A stretch of DNA of 36,413 bases from an uncultured Clostridia bacterium (GTDB lineage Bacteria; Bacillota; Clostridia; Oscillospirales; Acutalibacteraceae), in assembly GCA_947627725.1 (NCBI GenBank), contig CANQXE010000023.1, forward strand, positions 1-36,413, read 5' to 3'. Both the position numbers and the translations under genes were made by a program. The notes beneath the pieces are model-generated. The model was not told where the DNA came from. It worked only from the letters and a program-made list of their open reading frames with translations, and ran no database searches. Below, in pieces: positions 8,759-18,319 of this stretch (positions are counted from its first letter, which is position 1; each line of letters begins with the position of its first letter).

Positions 8759-10111
8759 TTAGTCAAGGAAGCCTTTATAATGACGCATCATCATCTGTGA
8801 CTCAAGCTGGCGTACTGTCTCAAGAGCGACACCGCACATAATGATAAGCGATGTACCGCCAAGAGAAATTGTCATACCGCCCGAATCCTCCGACGCGCCC
8901 TCAAGAGGCGGAATTGCCATATCACAAATCAGTGAATAAACAATCGGGAACAGAGCGATAACCGAAAGCATCAAGGCACCGATAAGGGTGAGTCTGGAAA
9001 GAACTCTGAGTATATAATCAGATGTAGGTCTTCCCGGTCTGATACCCGGAATTGCGCCGTTATTTTTACGAAGATTGTTTGCCATTTCTATAGGATTGTA
9101 CTGAATCGTACTGTAGAAATAAGCAAAGAAGATAATGAGCAGGAAGTACATCAATGCGTACCACCATGAGTCACCCTGGAATGCGTTGAAAAACTTTTCC
9201 CAGAAAGTGCCCTCATATTTGCTCGATGAAATGAACATCTGAACTGTTCCCGGAAGAGAGAGAATTGATGAAGCAAAAATTACAGGAAGTACGCCGCTCA
9301 TATTAACCTTGATAGGCATATGAGTTGACTGACCGCCCATTTGCTTTCTTCCTACAACACGCTTTGCGTATGTGATGGGAAGTCTTCTCTCCGAATTGTC
9401 CATAAATACGATATATGCAATCATAAAAAGGAAAATGACACATACAACGGGAACAAGGATTCTGTATACAAATCTACCTGTCTGAAGATAACCGAATAAC
9501 TGCCTGATAAGTGTCGGGAAACGTGATACGATACCGGCAAAAAGGATGATTGAAATACCGTTTCCGATACCGCTGATTGTAATCTGTTCACCGAGCCACA
9601 TAATAACAGCCGTGCCTGCTGTAAGAATCAAAACAATAACGACTGCCTGGAACACGCCGTCAAAGCCTGTGAAAGCTGCACCGTTTACATCGGTCATCAA
9701 ATAATTGTTTGCGCGAAGATAGAAGTAGTAAGCAAGTGACTGAAGAAGACCGAGCGCAACTGTTACAAAACGTGTAATAGAAGCAATCTTCTTCCTGCCC
9801 TCTTCGCCTTCCTTCTGCATTCTTTCAAGCGCGGGAATCGCAACTGCGAGCAGTTGCATAATAATTGAAGAGTTGATGTACGGTGTGATTGACATAGCGA
9901 AAATCGTTCCGTATGTGAATGCACTACCTGTCATCAGGCTCAAATAAGTGAGTATTGTGTTTCCTTTACCAACACTGATTTCATCAACAATGTTGAGGAA
10001 AGGCACCGGAATGACTGAACCTATTCTGAAAACGAGGATAATAAACGCAGTAAATAAAATCTTTTTACGGATTTCAGCTACCTTCCACGCATTTACGATG
10101 GTTTTAATCAT
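8759..10111 (-). CDS. secY: Protein translocase subunit SecY
   Basis: This 450-residue inner-membrane protein forms the channel of the Sec translocon with SecE and SecG. About ten hydrophobic membrane segments are visible, beginning near residues 18-38 (ILFTAFIILVFRIGSVIPVP). The plug region follows, and the cytosolic loop ANNLRKNNGAIPGIRPGRPT precedes the last helices. Its ATG directly follows the rplO stop with no intervening base, so expression is coupled to L15. Confidence 0.97.
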   Translation of the reverse strand: MIKTIVNAWKVAEIRKKILFTAFIILVFRIGSVIPVPFLNIVDEISVGKGNTILTYLSLMTGSAFTYGTIFAMSITPYINSSIIMQLLAVAIPALERMQKEGEEGRKKIASITRFVTVALGLLQSLAYYFYLRANNYLMTDVNGAAFTGFDGVFQAVVIVLILTAGTAVIMWLGEQITISGIGNGISIILFAGIVSRFPTLIRQLFGYLQTGRFVYRILVPVVCVIFLFMIAYIVFMDNSERRLPITYAKRVVGRKQMGGQSTHMPIKVNMSGVLPVIFASSILSLPGTVQMFISSSKYEGTFWEKFFNAFQGDSWWYALMYFLLIIFFAYFYSTIQYNPIEMANNLRKNNGAIPGIRPGRPTSDYILRVLSRLTLIGALMLSVIALFPIVYSLICDMAIPPLEGASEDSGGMTISLGGTSLIIMCGVALETVRQLESQMMMRHYKGFLD

Positions 10112-10555
10112 TTAAAGCACCTCCACCTTACCACCTGCAGCTTCAATTTTTGCTTTAGCCGACTCACTGATGGCGGTTACTTTAACGGTAAAAGCCTTTG
10201 TGATTTCACCCTTACCAAGAATCTTAACACCGTCAAGCGTCTTCTTGATAACACCTGCATCTACAAGAGCCTGTGCATCTACTGTTGCACCGTCCTCAAA
10301 TCTGTCGTTAAGTGTAGAAAGATTTACAATTGCATATTCAGTCGCGAAAATATTGTTGAAACCTCTCTTAGGCACACGTCTCTGAAGCGGCATCTGACCG
10401 CCCTCAAAACCGAAACGTCTGCTGTAACCTGAACGTGATTTCTGACCCTTTTGACCTTTACCTGATGTTTTACCCTGGCCTGAGGCTGTACCTCTGCCGA
10501 TTCTCTTTACGCTCTTCTTAGAGCCCTCTGCAGGAGAAAGTTCATGTAATTTCAT
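10112..10555 (-). CDS. rplO: 50S ribosomal protein L15
   Basis: This 147-residue late-assembly protein of the large subunit has a Gly/Lys/Arg-rich unstructured N-terminal extension ([21 protein letters not shown]) and a globular C-terminal half. The stop abuts the secY start. Spacing to rpmD is 14 bases. Standard spc-operon position and length. Confidence 0.97.
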   Translation of the reverse strand: MKLHELSPAEGSKKSVKRIGRGTASGQGKTSGKGQKGQKSRSGYSRRFGFEGGQMPLQRRVPKRGFNNIFATEYAIVNLSTLNDRFEDGATVDAQALVDAGVIKKTLDGVKILGKGEITKAFTVKVTAISESAKAKIEAAGGKVEVL

Positions 10556-10569
10556 ATCTGCACCTCCCC

Positions 10570-10749
10570 TTATTCTTCTACAACAGTTACAAGGTGAGCA
10601 ATCTTTGCGAGCTTACCCTTTGTCTGCGCATTGTCAGGCTGAACTGTTACATTACCGATTTTACGAAGACCAAGTGAGTGGGCGGTGGCAATCTGGTCTG
10701 CTTTGCTGCCAATTAAGCTTTTTGTAAGCTTGATTTTAATATCTGCCAT
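10570..10749 (-). CDS. rpmD: 50S ribosomal protein L30
   Basis: This 59-codon gene, read directly from the sequence, begins [20 protein letters not shown]. The conserved SLGLRKIGN motif follows at about residues 25-33. Length and position between rpsE and rplO fit L30 exactly. GGAGGG stands seven bases before the ATG. Confidence 0.95.
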   Translation of the reverse strand: MADIKIKLTKSLIGSKADQIATAHSLGLRKIGNVTVQPDNAQTKGKLAKIAHLVTVVEE

Positions 10750-10762
10750 TGTTCCACCCTCC

Positions 10763-11263
10763 TTAACCTAAAATTTCCTTGGTTGATTTGCCGCGAACTG
10801 CCGCAACCTGGTCAGCAGTTCTGAGCTTGCTTAAACCGTCAATTGTTGCTCTTACAACATTGCAGGGGTTATTTGAACGAATAGCCTTTGTTCTTACGTC
10901 CTGAATACCTACTGTCTCTACAACCGCACGGACAGGACCGCCGGCGATAACGCCGGTACCCTTTGGAGCAGGCATAAGCAATACTTCGCCGGCACCAAAC
11001 TTACCTTTGATCTCATGCGGGATTGTTGTTCCCTTAAGAGCAACCTTAATAACATTTTTCTTAGCGTCTTCAATTCCTTTACGGATAGCATCCGGAACCT
11101 CACCGGACTTACCGATACCGAAACCTACAAGACCGTTACCGTCACCTACGACTACAAGAGCTGAAAACTTAAAAATTCTACCGCCCTTTACAGTCTTTGA
11201 TACACGGTTAATTGCTACTACTCTTTCTTCAAGCTCCATTGAAGATACGTCAATCTTTGCCAT
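10763..11263 (-). CDS. rpsE: 30S ribosomal protein S5
   Basis: This 166-residue small-subunit protein is involved in decoding fidelity. The double-stranded-RNA-binding-like N-terminal domain contains [20 protein letters not shown] and [14 protein letters not shown]. The C-terminal domain contains [15 protein letters not shown]. It sits 18 bases after rplR and 13 bases before rpmD. Confidence 0.97.
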   Translation of the reverse strand: MAKIDVSSMELEERVVAINRVSKTVKGGRIFKFSALVVVGDGNGLVGFGIGKSGEVPDAIRKGIEDAKKNVIKVALKGTTIPHEIKGKFGAGEVLLMPAPKGTGVIAGGPVRAVVETVGIQDVRTKAIRSNNPCNVVRATIDGLSKLRTADQVAAVRGKSTKEILG

Positions 11264-11281
11264 AAAAATTTACCTCCTTCG

Positions 11282-11641
11282 TTAGAACTTAAGTCCGCCC
11301 TCACGAGCGCCGTCAGCAACAGCTGCTACACGTCCGTGATAAACGTAACCGCCGCGGTCAAATACACACTTTTCAATGCCCTTTGCCTTGGCTCTGTCTG
11401 CTAATGTCTTACCAACAGCCTTAGCTGCCTCTACGTTTCCGCCGTACTCTTTGAAGTCCTTTTCAACAGTTGATGCCGACGCAATTGTTACACCTGCAAC
11501 ATCGTCGATTAACTGCACGTAAATATTGCTGAGAGAGCGATATACGTTAAGTCTTGGACATTCAGCAGTACCGCTGATTTTTCCGCGCACTCTTGTATGG
11601 CGCTTTTGTCTTGCCTTATTGGCATCCTGTCTTGAAACCAT
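11282..11641 (-). CDS. rplR: 50S ribosomal protein L18
   Basis: This 119-residue protein binds 5S rRNA together with L5 and L25-type proteins. The N terminus is basic and the conserved C-terminal motif [24 protein letters not shown] is complete. It is 18 bases from both rplF and rpsE, in standard order. Confidence 0.96.
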   Translation of the reverse strand: MVSRQDANKARQKRHTRVRGKISGTAECPRLNVYRSLSNIYVQLIDDVAGVTIASASTVEKDFKEYGGNVEAAKAVGKTLADRAKAKGIEKCVFDRGGYVYHGRVAAVADGAREGGLKF

Positions 11642-11659
11642 AGTATTTCACTCCTTCTC

Positions 11660-12199
11660 TTATTTCTTACCTGCTTTTCCTTCTTTACGACGGATATGCT
11701 CGTCTGAGTATTTGATACCCTTGCCCTTATACGGCTCAGGCGGTCTCTTTTCGCGGACCTGTGCCGCGAACTGTCCGACCTTCTGCTTATCAGCACCGCT
11801 TATTACAATAGCGTTTGCTGACGGGCACTCAATCTTAATACCCTCCGGGGCTTCCATTGTAACCTGATGCGAGAAACCGAGATTCATTACAAGGTTATTA
11901 CCCTGAAGCTGAACACGGTAACCTACACCGTTTACCTCTAATGTCTTCTTAAAGCCTTCTGTAACACCTGTTATCATATTAGCAACAAGCGTACGTGTAA
12001 GACCGTGAAGAGATTTATTTTCTTTTTCATCGTTAGGTCTGCTAACGATAATCTCGCTGCCTTCAACACTGATAGCCATGTTTGGATGTGCATCCATTGA
12101 AAGAGTACCATTAGGTCCCTTAACGGTAACAGTATTTGCGTCAATATTAACATCAACGCCGGCAGGAATTGTAATAGGCTTTAAACCGATACGTGACAT
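11660..12199 (-). CDS. rplF: 50S ribosomal protein L6
   Basis: The 179 residues form two tandem L6 folds, near the factor-binding site of the large subunit. The C-terminal signature PEPYKGKGIKYSDE is complete, and the N terminus MSRIGLKPITIPAGV is typical. It lies 15 bases after rpsH. Confidence 0.97.
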   Translation of the reverse strand: MSRIGLKPITIPAGVDVNIDANTVTVKGPNGTLSMDAHPNMAISVEGSEIIVSRPNDEKENKSLHGLTRTLVANMITGVTEGFKKTLEVNGVGYRVQLQGNNLVMNLGFSHQVTMEAPEGIKIECPSANAIVISGADKQKVGQFAAQVREKRPPEPYKGKGIKYSDEHIRRKEGKAGKK

Positions 12200-12214
12200 C
12201 CTGACTGTACCTCC

Positions 12215-12613
12215 TTACCAAATGAATGCTAAAACCTCGCCGCCAACGTTTTGCTTGCGAGCTTCTCTGTCTGTCATAACGCCCTTTGAAGTGGAAACGA
12301 TTGCGACACCGAGTCCCTTCATAACCTTAGGCATATCCTCTACGTTTGAATAAATACGAAGACCCGGCTTGGAAACTCTGCGAAGTCCTGTAATAACCTG
12401 GCTTTTGCCCTCACCGTACTTGAGTGTTACACGGATAACACCCTGCTTACCGTCCTCAATTAATTTATAGTTTTTGATATAACCTTCATCAACAAGAATC
12501 TGAGCAATTGCCTTCTTCATGTTTGACGCAGGAATATCTACTGTATCATGCTTTGCTGAATTTGCATTACGAATTCTTGTAAGCATATCAGCGATTGGAT
12601 CTGTAATATGCAT
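12215..12613 (-). CDS. rpsH: 30S ribosomal protein S8
   Basis: This 132-residue primary 16S rRNA-binding protein begins [17 protein letters not shown] and carries the C-terminal [22 protein letters not shown] signature. In E. coli S8 is the translational repressor of the spc operon. Whether that control operates here cannot be told from sequence. Confidence 0.97.
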   Translation of the reverse strand: MHITDPIADMLTRIRNANSAKHDTVDIPASNMKKAIAQILVDEGYIKNYKLIEDGKQGVIRVTLKYGEGKSQVITGLRRVSKPGLRIYSNVEDMPKVMKGLGVAIVSTSKGVMTDREARKQNVGGEVLAFIW

Positions 12614-12651
12614 TGATATTTCCTCCTTGTTAGATTAGCAATTCTCAATTC

Positions 12652-12837
12652 TTACCAAGATGACTTCTTTACTCCGGGAATCTCGCCCTTATGAGCAAGC
12701 TCTCTGAAGCAAATTCTGCATACACCGTACTTACGAAGGTAAGCGTGAGGTCTACCGCAGATTTTGCATCTGTTATACTGTCTTGTTGAATACTTAGCAG
12801 GCTTTGCCGCCTTTACTTTCATAGATGTTTTTGCCAC
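12652..12837 (-). CDS. rpsZ: 30S ribosomal protein S14, type Z (zinc)
   Basis: This short, 61-residue S14 has zinc ligands Cys24, Cys27, Cys40 and Cys43 (CKICGRPH and CRICFREL), the type Z form of Gram-positives. The C terminus [11 protein letters not shown] is conserved. It is placed between rplE (12 bases) and rpsH (38 bases). Confidence 0.96.
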   Translation of the reverse strand: MAKTSMKVKAAKPAKYSTRQYNRCKICGRPHAYLRKYGVCRICFRELAHKGEIPGVKKSSW

Positions 12838-12849
12838 GATAATCCCTCC

Positions 12850-13392
12850 TTACTCTGAAAATGGTGCGCCCATTAACTTAAGAAGCTCACGAGCCTCTTC
12901 GTCAGTGTTTGCAGTCGTTACTATGATGACGTCCATACCGCGGACAGCATCAATCTTATCATACTCAATTTCAGGGAAAATCAACTGCTCCTTAACACCC
13001 ATGGCGTAATTGCCACGACCGTCAAATGAGTTAGGGTTGATACCTCTGAAGTCACGAACTCTTGGAAGCGCGAGATTGAAAAATCTCTCAAGGAATTCAT
13101 ACATTCTGTCACCGCGAAGCGTAACCTTAACACCGATCGGCATACCCTCACGAAGCTTAAAGTTAGCAACTGACTTCTTTGCGCGGCAAACTACCGGTCT
13201 CTGACCTGTAATTGTTTGAAGATCTCTGATGATAGCGTCAACAACCTTTGAATTCTCACGAGCTTCACCGCAACCAACATTGATAACAATCTTGTCAAGC
13301 TTTGGGATTTGCATAACAGATTTGTATCCGAATTTCTTCATCAATGCAGGTGCAATATCATTTTTATATGTCTCTTTTAATACTGCTGCCAT
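12850..13392 (-). CDS. rplE: 50S ribosomal protein L5
   Basis: This 180-residue protein joins 5S rRNA to the large subunit and contacts P-site tRNA. The motif [15 protein letters not shown] near residue 30 and [17 protein letters not shown] at about 119-135 are characteristic. It is 19 bases after rplX. Confidence 0.97.
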   Translation of the reverse strand: MAAVLKETYKNDIAPALMKKFGYKSVMQIPKLDKIVINVGCGEARENSKVVDAIIRDLQTITGQRPVVCRAKKSVANFKLREGMPIGVKVTLRGDRMYEFLERFFNLALPRVRDFRGINPNSFDGRGNYAMGVKEQLIFPEIEYDKIDAVRGMDVIIVTTANTDEEARELLKLMGAPFSE

Positions 13393-13411
13393 TGTTATGT
13401 TCCTCCCTCAC

Positions 13412-13714
13412 TTAAAATTCATTACCGCATTTTTTGCAAACGCGCATACCGTCCTTACGGCCGACACGTGTTGCCTCGCCGCACTTAGGACATACTAATT
13501 GAACTTTTGACGCGTAAAGAGCTGATTCAACCTCAATAAGACCGCCGGCTTCGCCCATTTTACGAGGCTTAACGTGCTTAGTAACAACGTTTACCTTCTT
13601 AACGATAACCTTTTTCTCTTTCGGACTTACAGCGATTACTTCGCCCTTGACGCCTTTTGATTTACCGCTGAGAACTAATACAGTATCACCGGTTTTTACA
13701 AACATTTTGCTCAT
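13412..13714 (-). CDS. rplX: 50S ribosomal protein L24 with C-terminal zinc ribbon
   Basis: This 100-residue assembly-initiator protein has a KOW motif near the N terminus (GDTVLVLSGKSKGVKGEV). The C-terminal part holds Cys75, Cys78, Cys93 and Cys96 in a CxxC-N14-CxxC zinc-ribbon arrangement, as in the Cys-containing L24 of many Clostridia. It follows rplN by 15 bases. Confidence 0.96.
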   Translation of the reverse strand: MSKMFVKTGDTVLVLSGKSKGVKGEVIAVSPKEKKVIVKKVNVVTKHVKPRKMGEAGGLIEVESALYASKVQLVCPKCGEATRVGRKDGMRVCKKCGNEF

Positions 13715-13729
13715 ATTTTCGCCCTCCTA

Positions 13730-14098
13730 TTAAAGTACTTCCGGAGCGAGTGAAAGAATTTTCATATAATCCTTTTCACGAAGCTCACGAGCTACAGGTC
13801 CAAAAATACGAGTGCCACGAGGGGTTTTATCCTCTCTGATAATTACAGCAGCATTTTCGTCAAAACGAATATGCTGACCGTCGTCACGACGTACACCTTT
13901 AGTTGTACGAACGATGACTGCTTTAACAACTTCGCCTTTTTTAACAACACCGCCCGGGGCCGCTTTCTTAACGCTTGCGACGATTACATCACCGATATTT
14001 GCATATCTTCTGCCTGAACCGCCGAGTACCCTGATGCAAAGAAGCTCTTTAGCGCCCGTGTTGTCTGCTACTTTAAGACGACTTTCTTGTTGTATCAC
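13730..14098 (-). CDS. rplN: 50S ribosomal protein L14 (GTG start)
   Basis: This protein forms an intersubunit bridge with 16S rRNA. I place the start at the GTG at 14098: it gives 122 residues, exactly the family length, with the expected N terminus (M)[26 protein letters not shown] lies eight bases upstream. A longer frame would add 11 residues that include the Shine-Dalgarno itself. A 94-base gap with a hairpin precedes the gene, at the S10/spc boundary. Confidence 0.95.
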   Translation of the reverse strand: MIQQESRLKVADNTGAKELLCIRVLGGSGRRYANIGDVIVASVKKAAPGGVVKKGEVVKAVIVRTTKGVRRDDGQHIRFDENAAVIIREDKTPRGTRIFGPVARELREKDYMKILSLAPEVL

Positions 14099-14116
14099 AG
14101 CATTTTCCTCCTTCGT

Positions 14117-14147
14117 ACTGCAAAATAACACTTTGCTAAGTTGCAGT
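14117..14147 (-). promoter_or_regulatory. Hairpin just upstream of the rplN ribosome binding site
   Basis: A perfect 7-bp inverted repeat (arms 14117-14123 and 14141-14147) encloses 17 bases that can themselves fold. It sits in the unusually long 94-base gap between rpsQ and rplN and ends five bases before the AAGGAGG of rplN. It could be a translational control or RNA-processing site at the start of the spc portion. There is no T tract, so it is not a terminator. An AT-rich segment upstream may hold a weak promoter, but no good hexamer pair is seen. Confidence 0.4.
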
Positions 14148-14192
14148 TATTATTTTAATGACTAAATTATCAAAAGCTGTAAATCGTAACGA

Positions 14193-14447
14193 TTATTTAG
14201 CTTTCTCTACAATTTCAACCACACGCCATCTCTTATCCTTGCTGTAAGGGCGGCATTCCATAATAAGAACCTTATCACCGATACCGCATTCATTGTTCTC
14301 GTCGTGTGCCTTGTACTTTACAGTACGGTTAACAATCTTATTGTAAAGCGGATGACGAACCCTGTCCTTGATTGTAACAACAACGGTTTTGTCCATCTTA
14401 TCACTGCTTACAATACCTACTCTTGTCTTTCTGAGGTTTCTTTCCAT
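14193..14447 (-). CDS. rpsQ: 30S ribosomal protein S17
   Basis: This 84-residue OB-fold 16S rRNA-binding protein begins [24 protein letters not shown]. The signature [20 protein letters not shown] is complete. It starts 18 bases after rpmC. Confidence 0.97.
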   Translation of the reverse strand: MERNLRKTRVGIVSSDKMDKTVVVTIKDRVRHPLYNKIVNRTVKYKAHDENNECGIGDKVLIMECRPYSKDKRWRVVEIVEKAK

Positions 14448-14465
14448 TGCTTAGTTACCTCCTTC

Positions 14466-14669
14466 TTAAGAATTAGCATTTTCAAGTTCGATTTCTCTCT
14501 CAACAGTTTTGATGCGAGCGATATCTTTCTTGACTGCTTTAATTCTCATAGGGTTGTCGAGCTGATTGATAGCCTTCTGAAAATGAAGATTAAAAAGCTC
14601 TTCTTTAAGCTCTTTAAGCTTTGCTGCTCTCTGATCTGCTGAAAGAGCCTTGATTTCTGATGCTTTCAT
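14466..14669 (-). CDS. rpmC: 50S ribosomal protein L29
   Basis: This 67-residue two-helix protein at the tunnel exit serves as a docking site for nascent-chain factors. LKELKEELFNLHFQKAINQLDNP is the family core. Its ATG overlaps the rplP stop by one base (TAATG), so it is translationally coupled to L16. Confidence 0.95.
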   Translation of the reverse strand: MKASEIKALSADQRAAKLKELKEELFNLHFQKAINQLDNPMRIKAVKKDIARIKTVEREIELENANS

Positions 14670-15094
14670 TACTGCTCGCCTCCCTCTTCTTCTTTCTTAA
14701 CAAACTTACACTTAATAGGAAGCTTGTTTGCCGCGAGACGCATAGCTTCACGAGCTGTTGCCTCGTCAACACCGCCGAGCTCAAACATAACTCTGCCCGG
14801 CTTAACTACTGCTACCCAGTAGTCGACATTACCCTTACCTTTACCCATACGGGTATCGGCAGGTCTTGCTGTAATAGGCTTATCGGGGAAAATCTTAATC
14901 CATACTTTACCGCCACGCTTTGTGTAACGTGTCATAGCAATACGGGCAGCTTCAATCTGTGCTGCTGTAATCCATGCCGGCTCAGTACTCTGAAGACCAT
15001 ATTGACCGTATGTTACCTTATTACCTCTTGTAGCCACACCGGTCATACGACCTCTGTGCTGCTTTCTGTGCTTTACACGCTTAGGTAAGAGCAT
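14669..15094 (-). CDS. rplP: 50S ribosomal protein L16
   Basis: This 141-residue protein stabilises tRNA in the A site. It begins [19 protein letters not shown] and carries [22 protein letters not shown] and [11 protein letters not shown]. Both ends overlap neighbours by one base (TAATG with rpsC upstream and rpmC downstream), giving a coupled three-gene block rpsC-rplP-rpmC. Confidence 0.97.
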   Translation of the reverse strand: MLLPKRVKHRKQHRGRMTGVATRGNKVTYGQYGLQSTEPAWITAAQIEAARIAMTRYTKRGGKVWIKIFPDKPITARPADTRMGKGKGNVDYWVAVVKPGRVMFELGGVDEATAREAMRLAANKLPIKCKFVKKEEEGGEQ

Positions 15095-15780
15095 TATTTT
15101 CTTCCCCCTTCCTTACGGTTTGACCTCTTCTTATTACGGGATTCATGAAGAACTTCGCCCTGATAAATCCAGGTCTTAACACCGATTCTGCCGTAGGTTG
15201 TCTTAGCCTCAGCAAAGCCGTAGTCGATATCTGCACGAAGTGTCTGAAGAGGAATTGTACCCTCCTTATAGGTTTCCGAACGGGCGATTTCAGCACCGCC
15301 GATTCTGCCTGAAACCATAATTTTAATACCGCGAGCGCCAAGTCTCATTGTATTTCTGATTGCGCCCTTGACAGCTCTTCTGAAAGATACACGTCTTTCA
15401 AGCTGCTGTGCAATGCTCTGTGCAACGAGTGTCGCGTTGAGGTCAGGCTGCTTAATCTCGATAATGTTAATGAACACTTCGCTTGCGTCCTTGCCTAACT
15501 TCTTTGCACAGATAGCCTTTAGCTTTTCAATCTCAGCACCCTGCTTACCGATAACCATACCCGGCTTAGCACAGTGAATATTGATTCTTACTCTCTTAGC
15601 GTCTCTTTCAATTTCTACCTTTGGAACACCTGCTCCGTAAAGGGAATCAAGGAGATACTTACGAAGCTTATAATCTTCTACGAGTGTATCGCCGAATTCA
15701 CCCTTCTTTGCATACCAGCGGGAGTCCCAGTTCTTGATAACACCGATTCTCAAACCGGTAGGATTACATTTCTGTCCCAT
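15094..15780 (-). CDS. rpsC: 30S ribosomal protein S3
   Basis: This 228-residue protein lines the mRNA entry channel. The N-terminal region [13 protein letters not shown] is followed by a KH domain (about 40-110) with the [14 protein letters not shown] loop, then the C-terminal S3 domain (about 118-205). The stop overlaps the rplP start by one base. Confidence 0.97.
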   Translation of the reverse strand: MGQKCNPTGLRIGVIKNWDSRWYAKKGEFGDTLVEDYKLRKYLLDSLYGAGVPKVEIERDAKRVRINIHCAKPGMVIGKQGAEIEKLKAICAKKLGKDASEVFINIIEIKQPDLNATLVAQSIAQQLERRVSFRRAVKGAIRNTMRLGARGIKIMVSGRIGGAEIARSETYKEGTIPLQTLRADIDYGFAEAKTTYGRIGVKTWIYQGEVLHESRNKKRSNRKEGGRK

Positions 15781-15798
15781 TTAACTTTACCTCCTCGC

Positions 15799-16137
15799 TT
15801 AGTCTTCCATTTCCTTAACGGTAATGGTGATGTGTGATGTTCTCTTATTAATTCTGTAAGCTCTGCCCTTCGCTCTTGCCTGAATTCTCTTAAGAGTAGG
15901 ACCAGCGGTTGCGTTGCAGTAGCTTATTACTAATCTTGATACGTCCATATTGTTATTGTTCTCGGCGTTAGCCATTGCTGATTTGAGAACCTTCATAACA
16001 GGCTCGCAGGCAGCCTTTGGCGTGTACTGAAGAATAGCCATAGCCTTGTCGGCAGGCTGATTTCTGATAAGATCAAGAACAATCTGCACCTTTCGAGGAG
16101 AGATACGGACGTAAGTTGCTTTTGCTGTTGCTTCCAT
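15799..16137 (-). CDS. rplV: 50S ribosomal protein L22
   Basis: This 112-residue protein has a long beta-hairpin that reaches into the exit tunnel. YVRISPRKVQIVLDLIRNQP at the N terminus and ARAKGRAYRINKRTSHITI at the C terminus are family signatures. Spaced 17-18 bases from rpsS and rpsC. Confidence 0.97.
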   Translation of the reverse strand: MEATAKATYVRISPRKVQIVLDLIRNQPADKAMAILQYTPKAACEPVMKVLKSAMANAENNNNMDVSRLVISYCNATAGPTLKRIQARAKGRAYRINKRTSHITITVKEMED

Positions 16138-16154
16138 AATGATTCTCCTTTCGA

Positions 16155-16427
16155 TTACTTAGATGTCTTTGAGCCTGCGTGGCCCCTGAATGTTCTTGTC
16201 GGCGCAAACTCACCAAGCTTATGTCCAACCATATCCTCCGTAACATATACGGGAACATGCTTTCTTCCGTCATGAACAGCAAATGTGTGTCCTACGAATT
16301 CAGGGAAGATTGTCGAACTTCTTGACCAGGTCTTGATAACCTGCTTATCGCCTGAAGCGTTAAGTGCTTCAACCTTTTTGTAAAGGCTTGCTTCAACATA
16401 AGGTCCTTTTTTAGTACTTCTACTCAC
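16155..16427 (-). CDS. rpsS: 30S ribosomal protein S19
   Basis: This 90-residue protein of the small-subunit head binds with S13 near the P site. It begins [20 protein letters not shown] and carries the signature [21 protein letters not shown]. It follows rplB by 20 bases. Confidence 0.97.
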   Translation of the reverse strand: MSRSTKKGPYVEASLYKKVEALNASGDKQVIKTWSRSSTIFPEFVGHTFAVHDGRKHVPVYVTEDMVGHKLGEFAPTRTFRGHAGSKTSK

Positions 16428-16447
16428 TTTAATCTTCTCCTTTCTTC

Positions 16448-17281
16448 TTATTTACCGTTACGACGGCGAACAATCATCTTGTCAGATGCTTTTTTCTTAT
16501 TACGTGTCTTATAACCGAGAGCAGGCTTGCCCCAAGGAGTACACGGACCCGGACGTCCGATAGGAGATTTGCCTTCACCACCGCCGTGAGGGTGGTCGTT
16601 CGGGTTCATAACAGAACCGCGGACTGTCGGTCTCCAACCCATATTGCGTCTGCGACCTGCCTTGCCGATTTTAACATTTGCGTGGTCGGCATTGCCTACA
16701 ACACCAACTGTTGCCATACAATCCTTCGGTACGTTTCTGAGCTCGCCTGAAGGAAGTCTGAGAAGTGCATACGCGCCCTCAAGCGCCATAAGCTGTGCGC
16801 TGTTGCCTGCCGAGCGGGCAAGCTGAGCACCTTTACCGGGATAAAGCTCCACGTTGTGTACGATTGTACCTACAGGCATATCCTTAAGCGCAAGTGCGTT
16901 GCCCGAAATGATATCAGCGTTAGGACCGGACATTACTGTGTCGCCTACTTTAAGTCCTTCGGGAGCTGTGATATAGCTCTTTACGCCGTCTTCATACTGA
17001 ATAAGAGCAATATGCGCGCTTCTGTTCGGGTCATATTCAATTGTCTGAACAGTTGCCGGAACATCAAACTTATTTCTCTTAAAGTCGATAATACGATACT
17101 TTCTTCTGTTTCCGCCACCACGATGACGAACTGTAATTCTTCCGTAAGAGTTACGACCTGATTTTTTGCTGAGCGGCTCAAGCAAGGATCTCTCAGGAGC
17201 AACCTTTGTGAGTGAAGAATAATCAGTTACTGACATATTTCTTCTTGAAGGAGTGGTTGGCTTGTAATTTTTAATTGCCAT
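16448..17281 (-). CDS. rplB: 50S ribosomal protein L2
   Basis: This 277-residue protein is required for subunit association and peptidyl transfer. I chose the ATG at 17281 (AAGGAG eight bases upstream; N terminus [15 protein letters not shown]); a longer frame adds 14 atypical residues. The conserved histidine loop [19 protein letters not shown] is present at about residues 225-243. A 101-base gap separates it from rplW, with no convincing promoter. Confidence 0.97.
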   Translation of the reverse strand: MAIKNYKPTTPSRRNMSVTDYSSLTKVAPERSLLEPLSKKSGRNSYGRITVRHRGGGNRRKYRIIDFKRNKFDVPATVQTIEYDPNRSAHIALIQYEDGVKSYITAPEGLKVGDTVMSGPNADIISGNALALKDMPVGTIVHNVELYPGKGAQLARSAGNSAQLMALEGAYALLRLPSGELRNVPKDCMATVGVVGNADHANVKIGKAGRRRNMGWRPTVRGSVMNPNDHPHGGGEGKSPIGRPGPCTPWGKPALGYKTRNKKKASDKMIVRRRNGK

Positions 17282-17382
17282 TGTTTTTTCTCCTTTCCAG
17301 ATAACTTTGCGAAAGGATGGCACCTTTCATACCTCATCATCTGAAATCATTTTGTTGCTATACTAATTATATATGGATGTGA

Positions 17383-17679
17383 TTACATCATATCGTTAAA
17401 GAACTCAATTTCCTTTGAATCCTCTGTAAGAGTAACGATTGCCTTCTTCCAAGACGGAGTGTAGCCGACATTAACACCCTGACGGCGCTTCTGACCGCGA
17501 ACGTTGATTGTGTTTACCTTGGCAACCTTGGTGCCGGGGAAAGCATCTTCAACAGCCTTAGCGATTTCAATCTTGTTAGCGTCCTTTGCAACCTTGAAGG
17601 TATACTTTTTCATCATAATGCCCATCATTGATTCCTCAGTGATTATCGGCTTAAGGATGATATCCTGAGCTGTTTTCAT
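17383..17679 (-). CDS. rplW: 50S ribosomal protein L23
   Basis: This 98-residue protein at the tunnel exit is a binding site for trigger factor and SRP. The pattern IILKPIITEESM and VAKVNTINVRGQKRRQG is typical. Its ATG overlaps the rplD stop by one base (TAATG). Confidence 0.96.
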   Translation of the reverse strand: MKTAQDIILKPIITEESMMGIMMKKYTFKVAKDANKIEIAKAVEDAFPGTKVAKVNTINVRGQKRRQGVNVGYTPSWKKAIVTLTEDSKEIEFFNDMM

Positions 17680-18302
17680 TATGCATATACCTCCTCAATC
17701 TTCTTAGCCGCGTCCTTGAGAACTACGAAAGAGTCACAGTTGAGAATATCGTAAACACAAAGTGTATTCACTGTAACAACCTTTACGCCCTTAATATTAC
17801 GAGCGCTCTTGTAAATTTTTTCATCACTCTCAGGAGTAACGATAAGCGTTTTCTTTGCCGCTTTAAGCTTTGTGAGCATATCAACAACAGCCTTTGTCTT
17901 GATTGTCTCAAGCTCAACCTTGTTGATTACCATCATTTCCTCAGCAGCGACCTTAGAAGAAAGTGCAGACTTCATAGCAAGTCTCTTAACCTTCTTGTTA
18001 AGGTTTACTTTATATTTTCTCGGCTTAGGACCGAGCGCAACACCGCCGTGTGTCCACTGCGGACTGCGTGTTGAACCCTGACGGGCACGTCCTGTGCCCT
18101 TCTGTCTCCAAGGCTTTGCACCGCCACCACTTACTTCTGAACGAGTGAGAGTTGACTGTGTACCCTGACGCTGATTAGCAAGATAGCTAACAACCGCAAG
18201 ATGCATTGCTGATGTGTTTGGCTCAATTGCGAAAACGGAATCAGCAAGTTCCATTTTTGAAGTTTTCTTACCTTCCTGGTTATAAACCTGAACCTGTGCC
18301 AT
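17679..18302 (-). CDS. rplD: 50S ribosomal protein L4
   Basis: This 207-residue protein has an extended loop (about 45-95, ending GTGRARQGSTRSPQWTHGG) that lines the exit tunnel. In E. coli L4 represses the S10 operon through the rpsJ leader RNA, which makes it the first candidate ligand for the leader at 19326-19640. It is 17 bases after rplC and coupled to rplW. Confidence 0.97.
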   Translation of the reverse strand: MAQVQVYNQEGKKTSKMELADSVFAIEPNTSAMHLAVVSYLANQRQGTQSTLTRSEVSGGGAKPWRQKGTGRARQGSTRSPQWTHGGVALGPKPRKYKVNLNKKVKRLAMKSALSSKVAAEEMMVINKVELETIKTKAVVDMLTKLKAAKKTLIVTPESDEKIYKSARNIKGVKVVTVNTLCVYDILNCDSFVVLKDAAKKIEEVYA

Positions 18303-18319
18303 TTTAACCTCTCCTTTCG

